Assembly: GCA_011052285.1 (NCBI GenBank)
Contig: DRJH01000047.1
Span: forward strand, 1-25,779
Reading direction: 5' to 3'
DNA from: Gammaproteobacteria bacterium
Lineage (GTDB): Bacteria; Pseudomonadota; Gammaproteobacteria; Arenicellales; DRJH01
Length of the DNA: 25,779 nucleotides
Shown: in pieces, positions 18,220 to 24,135 of the stretch
Numbering within the stretch: position 1 is the first letter of the stretch
Layout: every line of letters begins with the position of its first letter
Position numbers and translations under genes: made by a program
Notes under the pieces: generated by a model
Database searches by the model: none
Told to the model about the DNA's origin: nothing
Seen by the model: only the letters and a program-made list of their open reading frames with translations

Positions 18220-18616
18220 GAATCTCTTGCTCCCACATCTTGTTTCGGTTCTTACGCAACAGGCCCCGGTGGCATGGATTTACCTCGCGTTAATTTTTTG
18301 CCTGGCCACGCGTGTGTGGCTTTCGGTGCACCTGCTGATACTCCAAGGCGATCAGCGGTCACGGTTTCTGGAAAGGACCTATACCTTGTCCGATGCGACC
18401 GGCAACGTGTCCATTTTACTTGGTGTTATCGGGACACTCATCGGTGTGACGATGGCGGTTTCCGGCAAGACCGGAAATGTGCAACCAGCAGAATTCATGG
18501 AGACCTTCAGCAGTGCCTTTGGTATCGCAGTTTCGACAACCATCGCCGGCGGTTTAACCTATATCACCTGTCTCATACTGAGCAGTCTGGATGGGTACAT
18601 CACAGGAGACAGGTAA
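18209..18616 (+). CDS. ExbB/TolQ/MotA-like ion-channel subunit (minimal)
   Basis: 135 aa with three predicted membrane helices: about 21-45, 67-85 and 103-126. The second and third carry the family signature: LLGVIGTLIGVTMAVSG (Gly-Thr at 75-76) and FGIAVSTTIAGGLTYI (Thr110/Thr111). These match the positions of the conserved threonines in ExbB and TolQ that line the proton path. It is much shorter than ExbB or TolQ (about 230-245 aa) because the cytoplasmic loops are nearly absent. AAAGGAGA precedes the ATG. The stop overlaps the start of the next gene (TAATG), which encodes the matching ExbD-like subunit. In known systems this pair turns the proton-motive force into force across the periplasm. 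Family assignment is from motif and context only. Confidence 0.72.
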   Translation: MNTENLLLPHLVSVLTQQAPVAWIYLALIFCLATRVWLSVHLLILQGDQRSRFLERTYTLSDATGNVSILLGVIGTLIGVTMAVSGKTGNVQPAEFMETFSSAFGIAVSTTIAGGLTYITCLILSSLDGYITGDR

Positions 18617-19074
18617 TGAGTGTAAGGGTCATCCGCCAGGCGCCCCCCTTATGGGTCCTGCTGGATATCCTGATGTTGTGGGTGCTTGCGCTGGTTAGCA
18701 TGCCCATGGAGGAGCGCGGTGTGACCTATAAATTTATCGGGTTGCCGGCGGGCAGTGTGCTCTTTGAGGTAAACCTTCCACTGGATCCGAATCAGACCCA
18801 CTGGCGGCACTTTGATTTCGGTATGGGGAAATGGACTGAGCGTCAAGATATATCGCCACAGGGCCGTGAGAACTTTCTCTGTAACCAATGCGCCGAATTT
18901 CTGCCAGATGGGGTCAAGAAGCCCCAGAGGCACCAGGGATTGATGGTGGGCTTGCCTGCGGGAATACGTGGAAAAATTTACAAAGCATTCTTTGAAGCGT
19001 GCCGCGACGGGGACTGTGCGCCAACATTGTACATTGATCAAAGCGGCATGGTAACTGCGTCGCTGTCCGACTAA
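18616..19074 (+). CDS. ExbD/TolR-like subunit with single membrane helix bearing an Asp
   Basis: 152 aa from ATG 18616, overlapping the ExbB-like stop by one base, with AGGAGA at 18604-18609. A reading frame open further upstream (from 18274) merely runs through the ExbB-like gene. The N-terminal helix PLWVLLDILMLWVLALVSM (about 11-29) has a lone Asp (Asp17), as in ExbD and TolR, where it is the essential proton-carrying residue. The periplasmic part differs from the usual ExbD fold: it has a CxxC (FLCNQCAEF), a second Cys pair (EACRDGDCAP) and an end region LPAGIRGKIYKAFFEAC...LYIDQSGMV that could be the strand-helix-strand portion of ExbD. The pairing with the preceding gene is the main support. 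Confidence 0.65.
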   Translation: MSVRVIRQAPPLWVLLDILMLWVLALVSMPMEERGVTYKFIGLPAGSVLFEVNLPLDPNQTHWRHFDFGMGKWTERQDISPQGRENFLCNQCAEFLPDGVKKPQRHQGLMVGLPAGIRGKIYKAFFEACRDGDCAPTLYIDQSGMVTASLSD

Positions 19075-19093
19075 CCAAATGGAGCACGATGCA

Positions 19094-19831
19094 ATGAGAT
19101 ATCACTGGTTATCCTGTGTACTTGCCGTTGTGATTGCCGGCTGTGCGACATCTCCATCGCAAAAGGAGGCGATAGCTCAAGCATCTCAGAAGTTTGATAT
19201 CCGGGCAGTCTATAGAGAGTGTGCCCGGTTTGACTGCGAGGAGCCGAATACCGTGGTTGCCCGGTATTTTGCGAATATCGTACGGCAAACAGGATCGGGC
19301 TGTATTGTTCATATCCTGCCAAAGCATAGCGAGCCACCACCGGTATACTGGGAAGATTACCTGCAGCCCAGGTATCTGCTTTTTCTCGGGAGTCGGCTGG
19401 GTCCCTATGCCTATGCTCAATCATGGCGTAGCAGGTCCACGTATGAAAGGAAAGCTCAGCAGAATGATTATCTGCAGCCCATGCATATGCTTCTTGTCGG
19501 GAGTCGACTGCGTCTCTATGCCTATGCTCAATCAGGACGTAGCAGGTCTATACATGAAAAGAAGGCTCGGCAGAACCTGAAACAACTGAAGGCCCTGTAT
19601 ATACGCCATGGTGCGACCCGTGGAGCAATATCAAAAAAGGTAATCAGCAAAAGATCCGCCATTATACCGCCCTACCGTGAGTCCTATTGTCTGAATCGAC
19701 CAGTACTTGAGATTGGCGAGGGTGCACGACTGATTTCCCCAGCAGCATCGTGGGCAGCAGAGCATGTTGATGCAAGTGATCGTGCATCGCGTACGGTGCT
19801 AGTGGTTGTGGAGGCCTGGAATGGTAAATAG
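19094..19831 (+). CDS. Lipoprotein with internal 37-residue tandem duplication
   Basis: 245 aa from ATG 19094 (GGAG at 19081-19084); an ATG at 19079 would add five residues but lacks a ribosome binding site. The N-terminus is a lipoprotein signal with lipobox VIAGC (MRYHWLSCVLAVVIAGCATS). The middle holds two adjacent 37-residue units starting DYLQP at 19355 and 19466, with 25 identical positions. The rest is basic and shows no family I know; the C-terminus ends in a strand-like RTVLVVVEAWNGK. It starts 19 nt after the ExbD-like gene and overlaps the next gene by 11 nt. An outer- or inner-membrane lipoprotein partner of the channel pair is the contextual guess, similar in position to Pal in Tol systems, but no OmpA-like domain is visible. 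Confidence 0.72.
   Translation: MRYHWLSCVLAVVIAGCATSPSQKEAIAQASQKFDIRAVYRECARFDCEEPNTVVARYFANIVRQTGSGCIVHILPKHSEPPPVYWEDYLQPRYLLFLGSRLGPYAYAQSWRSRSTYERKAQQNDYLQPMHMLLVGSRLRLYAYAQSGRSRSIHEKKARQNLKQLKALYIRHGATRGAISKKVISKRSAIIPPYRESYCLNRPVLEIGEGARLISPAASWAAEHVDASDRASRTVLVVVEAWNGK
19355..19576 (+). repeat. Tandem 111-nt in-frame repeat within the lipoprotein gene
   Basis: Unit 1 is 19355-19465 and unit 2 is 19466-19576. Both encode a segment DYLQP...GSRL...YAYAQS...RSRS...A.QN, with 25 of 37 residues identical. The exact multiple of three and the divergence between units point to an old in-frame duplication that has been kept. Confidence 0.85.
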
Positions 19832-20429
19832 ACCAATGTCCTCACTTCTCAAGGTGTTCGTGGCAGGTGTAATTATCACCATGGGGTCTATGGCGAATGC
19901 CAATGATGGTATCGAAGTGTCGCCAGCACTAGAGTTCTACCCCGGTAAACTCATGGAAAGCTTGAGAACATGTACGGTGCAGGATCACCTCTTTGGGTTC
20001 AAGTCCCGAGCAGTCGATTACCTGGAGGCATGGTTTAAGGAATTCCAACGTCCTGTCTATGTGCACATTCTGTCAAAAGCGAGCCAGTCCGTAAGTGAAC
20101 AATATTCAAATGATTTGAATCATGCTCATGCAAGGGTGGGTGAAGTGCGGAAACTCGTCGATTATCGCACTGAACAAGCGCTTATCTCCATGGCAGACGC
20201 AGCCGTCCGACGGTATGGCAATGGGCCGGGGTGCCAAGACGTGGTTTCACGGCTGCTGTTGCGCATTGCAGCGCAGCGTGATCGGGCTTTGGCCTGGGCA
20301 GAAGCAGTCGATCAATTTCTTGAAAAGAGCGAGGATCGCTGGAAAACCGAACTTCGCACAAAGCGTGTTGCGGAATCATTACGCCGGGTAGAGCGCGCCT
20401 ATAAGCAGTTCGATAGGTTCAGGAAGTAG
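19821..20429 (+). CDS. Secreted helical protein of unknown function
   Basis: 202 aa from ATG 19821, which has GGAGG at 19810-19814 and overlaps the lipoprotein gene by 11 nt; an in-frame start at 19806 is less likely. Residues 1-28 form a signal peptide (SLLKVFVAGVIITMGSMANA-N). The mature protein is predicted almost fully helical with heptad-like spacing in the last 100 residues (RLLLRIAAQRDRALAWAEAV and beyond), ending very basic. It has two cysteines (RTCTV, PGCQD). The family is unknown. It resembles the 13296-13895 product in size and helical content, but I see no alignable identity. Probable periplasmic component of the same cluster. Confidence 0.72.
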   Translation: MVNRPMSSLLKVFVAGVIITMGSMANANDGIEVSPALEFYPGKLMESLRTCTVQDHLFGFKSRAVDYLEAWFKEFQRPVYVHILSKASQSVSEQYSNDLNHAHARVGEVRKLVDYRTEQALISMADAAVRRYGNGPGCQDVVSRLLLRIAAQRDRALAWAEAVDQFLEKSEDRWKTELRTKRVAESLRRVERAYKQFDRFRK

Positions 20430-20459
20430 AATTGTTTTAAGTGAGCGTGGGTGTTGTCC

Positions 20460-20488
20460 CAGCGCTGCTACCGCTGTGTGTAGCGCTG
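20460..20488 (+). other. Inverted repeat in the gap before the polytopic membrane gene
   Basis: CAGCGCT (20460-20466) pairs with AGCGCTG (20482-20488) around a 15-nt loop, 31 nt after the preceding stop. It has no T tract. It may be a transcript end or an RNA-stabilising stem. Confidence 0.3.
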
Positions 20489-20519
20489 TGCATCCAATAG
20501 TAGCGAAAGGAGATTACCT

Positions 20520-21107
20520 ATGAGTTCATCACTTTCCCTGGCCTACTGGCTGATGCCTGAGGAACTCATTTTTCCAGTCGCGTTAATGCTGGGTGTGATG
20601 GGCCTGTTCCTTCGATTGATCGGTCTCCGAGGCCTTGGAGGATCGATGCTGTTTGCGGCTGTGGGCATGGTTGTGCTTCCCGTACTGTTGGGTCCACTTT
20701 TAGAAGAGATCTTGATGAAGATCCCACAGTGGGTGGTCGTAGTGTTCCTGGTGGCCCTTGGGTTTTATCTTGTTCGCCTGGTGCTGGCGTTATTTCTGGG
20801 TAAAGAAGGCGCAGGGACATTACTGGCTATGGCTGTTGCTGGCAGTTTGCGAAAGATGGGCGCACTCCCAGGTCTTATGACCAAGTGGACGCATGGGTTG
20901 GGCGCATTCCTTTATAGCGCGAATCCTGGAAGACGGGTGTTTGGCATTGCACTCGCGATATTGCTCGCAGTGCTTGCTGGATTAGCCGGCCGGCAGCTCC
21001 GGGATAACAGGTTAATCCCGTGGAATTTATCCACTGGGGACGGTGGTGCGCAAACGGTGTCCAAGTCGCCAATGGGAGATGGGGCTCCCAACATCTGGTC
21101 GGAGTAG
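20520..21107 (+). CDS. Polytopic inner-membrane protein, unknown family
   Basis: 195 aa. ATG 20520 is preceded by AAAGGAGA. There are about four hydrophobic segments: near residues 13-32, 38-56, 66-90 and 138-158. A charged loop containing KMGALPGLMTKWTHGLGAF separates the third and fourth, and the hydrophilic tail (RDNRLIPWNLSTGDGG...) has no motif I recognise. It lies 90 nt after the five-gene set, with its own ribosome binding site. It could be the membrane platform of the apparatus, but nothing in the sequence proves this. Confidence 0.72.
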   Translation: MSSSLSLAYWLMPEELIFPVALMLGVMGLFLRLIGLRGLGGSMLFAAVGMVVLPVLLGPLLEEILMKIPQWVVVVFLVALGFYLVRLVLALFLGKEGAGTLLAMAVAGSLRKMGALPGLMTKWTHGLGAFLYSANPGRRVFGIALAILLAVLAGLAGRQLRDNRLIPWNLSTGDGGAQTVSKSPMGDGAPNIWSE

Positions 21108-21229
21108 GTGCCATTCGCGAGCAATCTCATCGATCTAGTCAGTGGTTACAAAGTAGTGGCTTGTAATTCCAGTGGCAACGTGATTCCACCTTACCTTCGA
21201 ATACCGGATCCCATCCAGAACCCGGCCAA

Positions 21230-21242
21230 TTGTCAATTGCAA
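21230..21242 (+). promoter_or_regulatory. Recurrent upstream element, instance 4
   Basis: TTGTCAATTGCAA (21230-21242) lies 36 nt before the start of the shortened glycine-zipper gene. Here the element is close to palindromic around CAATTG, which suits an operator. The rest of the 171-nt gap 21108-21278 shows nothing else I recognise. Confidence 0.4.
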
Positions 21243-21278
21243 AGACTCGTCAGATAAACCACCAAGGGGGAAACCACT

Positions 21279-21464
21279 ATGAGAAACACCATCAGACAGC
21301 CGATCCTGATCCTGGCCGTGTGCGCGCCGCGGCGAACCTATCAACGTTCGGCCCGTCGTTACTGCCGCGAATACATCCTCAAGGCGCAGGTCGGAAACCG
21401 TTACCAGCAGGTTTACGGGGCGGCCTGTCGGCAACCCGACGGCAGTTGTCAGGTGCGGTCATGA
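21279..21464 (+). pseudogene. Internally deleted copy of the glycine-zipper lipoprotein gene
   Basis: A 61-codon frame in which the first 13 or so residues (MRNTIRQPILILAV) are joined directly to the C-terminal segment (PRRTYQRSARRYCREY...YGAACRQPDGS). Compared with 12269-12751 it lacks the lipobox, the entire glycine zipper and the central region, about 290 nt, while keeping the frame. A 28-nt stretch near the 3' end is identical in both copies (21421-21448 and 12708-12735), as is an 18-nt stretch near the start. The leader retains a GGGGG ribosome binding site and the recurrent upstream element. A truncated signal sequence means it probably cannot be lipidated. It is most likely a remnant, but still translationally coupled to the next gene (ATGA overlap), so it may survive as a leader cistron. 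Confidence 0.75.
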
Positions 21465-21946
21465 AGAACATGCACAGGCTGTTGATCTGCACCTTGGCAG
21501 GGCTGATAGGGTTTGGCAGCTCTGTTCCTGTGGAGGCGGGGAGTCTGGGGAAATCCGTAGGTCGTGCCGCCATGGCAAGGGTTTTCAAACGTGATCTGAA
21601 GCACCATGCGGTCACTGCAGCCAAACCGCTTGCCCGTTCGCGCACAGTATATCGCTATACCACCCGGGTACGGGGACAGCGCGAAGCCACTTCTGGTCTG
21701 GCACCGAACACGCACATGACAGTGCGCGCTCGACCGGGTCGTCCACTAAGTCCAAGCACCGCTCAGCGTCGCTATGGTTTGGCATCTCCACCCCATGTCC
21801 GTGAAACCATTCAACTGCCCAAGGGATTTCCGGTACGGCACAACAAGGTCGTGGGTGGTGCCCCTGGTGTTGGCGAAATCACCTCGCCGCGGGCTATTCC
21901 CCCAAGCAGTATTCGTCGCACCGTACCACTCGGGTACAGCAAGTGA
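21461..21946 (+). CDS. Secreted basic protein of unknown function
   Basis: 161 aa from ATG 21461, overlapping the stop of the shortened glycine-zipper gene as ATGA; the frame is open further upstream but without a suitable start. The signal peptide is MKNMHRLLICTLAGLIGFGSSVPVEA-G. The mature protein is strongly basic, rich in Arg, Pro, Thr and Ser, and appears low in regular structure. The C-terminal portion has a LPKGFPVRHNKVVGGAPGVGEI segment. No family is recognised. The arrangement mirrors 12269-13299, where the full glycine-zipper gene also overlaps a secreted protein, but the two secreted proteins are unrelated by eye. Confidence 0.6.
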   Translation: MKNMHRLLICTLAGLIGFGSSVPVEAGSLGKSVGRAAMARVFKRDLKHHAVTAAKPLARSRTVYRYTTRVRGQREATSGLAPNTHMTVRARPGRPLSPSTAQRRYGLASPPHVRETIQLPKGFPVRHNKVVGGAPGVGEITSPRAIPPSSIRRTVPLGYSK

Positions 21947-21996
21947 GTTTTGGCGATGTACAAAATCGCAGTTTCCCATTCAGGAGGAGGAAAGAG

Positions 21997-22095
21997 ATGA
22001 ACCACAAACAAAACTGCATGCGACGTTCCATGATGCTGGCCCTCGTTATTCTGGCCACCACAAGTAAAGCGAGTGCTGAGGAACTCGCCCCATGA
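21997..22095 (+). CDS. 32-residue signal-peptide-like small ORF
   Basis: The ORF has a very strong ribosome binding site (AGGAGGAGGAAAG, 21982-21994). It encodes a basic N-terminus (NHKQNCMRRS), a hydrophobic core (MMLALVILATT) and a signal-peptidase-like site (SKASA-EE), then stops six residues later. It is either the 5' end of a truncated secreted protein or a tiny membrane or leader peptide. It lies 26 nt before the zinc-ribbon gene and may be co-transcribed with it. Confidence 0.4.
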   Translation: MNHKQNCMRRSMMLALVILATTSKASAEELAP

Positions 22096-22121
22096 ATTGG
22101 ATGGGATTGAGGAGAAGATAG

Positions 22122-22309
22122 ATGACCAAGTTTAATCAATGTCCAAATTGCAACAAGAAGCCTGGTGGAGGATTACTGGGTGGCGGTTTAATGAAGATCT
22201 ACGAATGCAAGAAGTGCGGCACACACTGTATTGTTACAAGTGCGGCGACAAACGGTGCCCTGATTGTGGGTCGAAAGAGCGATCTGTCGCTGGTAAGTGT
22301 TACGGGTGA
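22122..22309 (+). pseudogene. Small zinc-ribbon protein gene with a frameshift
   Basis: The first 33 residues (CPNC...CKKCG) begin a zinc ribbon. At 22221-22226 the sequence reads ACACAC; removing one AC restores a second ribbon in frame, reading YCYKCGDKRCPDCGSK, and a natural stop at 22307-22309, giving about 61 aa with four paired CxxC-type motifs. The uncorrected frame instead runs to 22370 through sequence with no zinc ligands. This looks like a 2-nt slippage insertion, or a sequencing error. GAGGAGAAG precedes the ATG. Such small ribbons bind zinc and often nucleic acid or protein; this one's function is unknown. Confidence 0.7.
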
Positions 22310-22391
22310 CAATCCGTTGTATCTGTACAGCCACGCAGCCAGTCTTTTATTCCTTCTCTCTATCCTCTAACTCAAAAAAATTCTCCGTCGA

Positions 22392-22633
22392 GTTAATCCA
22401 ACCATGTCCCGATGTGCAGGCATGGAATGTTGCTATGACGATGGACAGACGTAGTGGACCCAAGGCGCCGCCAGAGCGCAGGGCTCGACCTGTCCATATT
22501 GGTGCCGGGGGCTCCTCCACCCGGCCTTCCTTTTTTCTTTCCCTTTGTGAGTTGCACTACTTCCGTGCCGGCACCGCCGGAGACAGACCCCTGCCTGTAC
22601 CCCTGAACCCATCCACCCGAGAAGGAGATTCCC
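22392..22633 (+). promoter_or_regulatory. Structured 5' leader of the second vWA gene
   Basis: A noncoding leader paralogous to 10871-11245 but about 130 nt shorter. It holds the stem CCATGTC/GGCATGG (22402-22408 with 22419-22425), matching CCGTGCC/GGCACGG of copy 1 with a compensatory G-C to A-T change and a shared loop end TGTGCA. A terminator-like stem (22504-22525) with T tract and a second short stem (CCGGC/GCCGG, 22568-22580) follow. AAGGAG precedes the vWA ATG. The shared TTAA.CC.ACC sequence just ahead of the first stem indicates common origin. Confidence 0.45.
22504..22540 (+). terminator. Terminator- or attenuator-like hairpin upstream of vWA copy 2
   Basis: GCCGGG (22504-22509) pairs with CCCGGC (22520-22525) around a 10-nt loop and is followed by CTTCCTTTTTTCTTT. 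It lies about 93 nt before the vWA start, as in copy 1. The stem is weaker than that of copy 1, but the T-rich tract is conserved. Confidence 0.5.
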
Positions 22634-23338
22634 ATGGACTACAACCAGACCGATTACAACGTCATCCCGAACCTCGAAGATACCCTGGAGTTTGAGGACA
22701 ACCCGGACCAGCGCACTCCCTGTGTGTTGCTGCTCGATACTTCCTACTCCATGGCCGGTGAGCCCATTCTTGAACTCAATCAGGGGCTGAAGATCTTCAA
22801 ACAGACCCTGATGGAGGACTCCCTGGCCCGCCGGCGAGTGGAGGTATCGGTGTTGACCTTCGGCGGTCAGGTGGACCTGGTGCAGGACTTTGTCACTGCC
22901 GATCAGTTTAATCCGCCGACCTTGCATGCCTCCGGTGGCACCCCCATGGGAGAGGCCATCGACCGGGCGCTGGACCGGGTGGCGATGCGCAAGACACTGT
23001 ATGCCCAAGCCGGTATCCCCAAGACCCTGCCGTGGGTATTTTTGATCACCGACGGTGCTCCTACCGACGACTGGCAGCGGGCGGCCGAACGGGTGCATCG
23101 AAACAGTGAAGCGAGAGAGATGGCCTTATTTGCTGTCGGAGTCCAGGGCGCGGACATGCACACCCTGGGACAGATCGCCGCACCCAACCGTCCGCCGGTC
23201 AAGCTGGCGGGGTTGCAGTTCCGGGAACTCTTTGCCTGGCTTTCGCAAAGCCTGCGACAGGTCTCGCGCTCGACGGCTGGGGTGCAGGTGGCGTTGCCGC
23301 CACCCAAAGACTGGGCCGAAGGCTGGGGGCAGGTGTGA
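22634..23338 (+). CDS. TerY-like vWA domain protein heading a vWA-phosphatase-kinase triad
   Basis: A cytoplasmic vWA protein of 234 aa with an intact metal site (DTSYS, GGTPMGEA, ITDGAPTDD). It differs from copy 1 at only nine residues, four of them clustered in the segment RVHRNSEAREM. It ends in TGA overlapping the phosphatase ATG (TGATG), so it is translationally coupled. The vWA-PP2C-kinase gene order is the TerY-P triad described alongside Ter stress-response genes; TerD-family genes themselves are not in the window. The vWA protein probably serves as a metal-dependent scaffold for or substrate of the kinase/phosphatase pair. Confidence 0.92.
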   Translation: MDYNQTDYNVIPNLEDTLEFEDNPDQRTPCVLLLDTSYSMAGEPILELNQGLKIFKQTLMEDSLARRRVEVSVLTFGGQVDLVQDFVTADQFNPPTLHASGGTPMGEAIDRALDRVAMRKTLYAQAGIPKTLPWVFLITDGAPTDDWQRAAERVHRNSEAREMALFAVGVQGADMHTLGQIAAPNRPPVKLAGLQFRELFAWLSQSLRQVSRSTAGVQVALPPPKDWAEGWGQV

Positions 23339-24135
23339 TGATGAACTGGCTCTGCACCGGAGTATCTGTACAGGGCCATGGGCATGTCCGGCAGGGCATG
23401 CCCTGTCAGGATGCGCAGGGTTGGGCGCAAGTGAATGACACGCTCATTCTGGCATGTGCGGATGGTGCGGGTTCAGCTGCGCATGCTGAATGGGGAAGTA
23501 CCCTGGCCGTTGATAAGGTTGTTGCTCACATGATCAGTCACGCGGTGGGCTGGCGCATGGCGAAAGATCCGGAAGATCACCAGGCATATTTGTTGGGCAC
23601 CCTAAAAGGAGCGTTTCAATCTGCACGCGATGCACTGACTACGTTAGCTGCACGTGAGCAGGTTGCTCTGCGCGACCTGGCCACTACATTGCTGCTCGCT
23701 GTAGTAAGTGACGGGTATACCGCAGCCGCGCAGGTTGGCGATGGGGCTATCGTGTGCTCAGTGGGTGGGCATGAGGGGATTAAGGCACTCACGACTCCGT
23801 TCCAAGGCCAGTACATTAATGAAGCCGTGTTTATCACCCAGGAGAACTACACGGATTATCTCCAACTCCAGGCAATTGAAGGATCGGCGCGTCACCTTGC
23901 GTTGTTTAGTGATGGGTTCGAACCAGTGGCCATTAAGTATGCGACCGGTGAACCAAATCCGGTGTTGTTCGAAGGGCTTTTCCAGTTTATGAACGATACC
24001 TCTTCACAAGAGGTGCGTACAGAAGCTGTTACTCGCTTGCTGACGGGCAAGCGTATCGCCGAGCGATCAGATGATGACAAGACACTTGTGCTTGCTACAC
24101 GGTGCAATGAATTCAACGAGGGATGTCCATCATGA
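23338..24135 (+). CDS. PP2C-family Ser/Thr protein phosphatase
   Basis: About 265 aa. Metal-coordinating PP2C motifs are visible: PCQDAQGW (about 22-29), ACADGAGSA (about 43-51, the DG-x-G motif), TTLLLAVVSDG and QVGDGAIV in the centre, ALFSDGFE, and SDDDKTLVLAT near the end. It has no signal peptide or membrane helix, so it is cytoplasmic. Starts at 23338 and 23341 are both possible; 23338 overlaps the vWA stop. Its stop overlaps the kinase start as ATGA. The role is to reverse Ser/Thr phosphorylation by the neighbouring kinase; the substrate is unknown but may be the vWA protein or envelope components nearby. Confidence 0.9.
   Translation: MMNWLCTGVSVQGHGHVRQGMPCQDAQGWAQVNDTLILACADGAGSAAHAEWGSTLAVDKVVAHMISHAVGWRMAKDPEDHQAYLLGTLKGAFQSARDALTTLAAREQVALRDLATTLLLAVVSDGYTAAAQVGDGAIVCSVGGHEGIKALTTPFQGQYINEAVFITQENYTDYLQLQAIEGSARHLALFSDGFEPVAIKYATGEPNPVLFEGLFQFMNDTSSQEVRTEAVTRLLTGKRIAERSDDDKTLVLATRCNEFNEGCPS

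Noticed and set aside
18274..18615. Upstream part of a longer frame ending at 19074
   Set aside because: This part lies inside the ExbB-like gene; the start at 18616 has a good ribosome binding site, overlaps the upstream stop and begins an ExbD-like N-terminus.
18209..19074. Zorya (ZorA/ZorB) assignment for the ExbB/ExbD-like pair
   Set aside because: ZorA has a long cytoplasmic coiled coil and ZorB a peptidoglycan-binding OmpA-like domain; both are absent, and the adjacent helicase is 8 kb away and not ZorD-like in context.
22297..22695. 132-codon + strand ORF overlapping the second vWA start
   Set aside because: It crosses the conserved leader and enters the vWA gene out of frame; no ribosome binding site or family resemblance.
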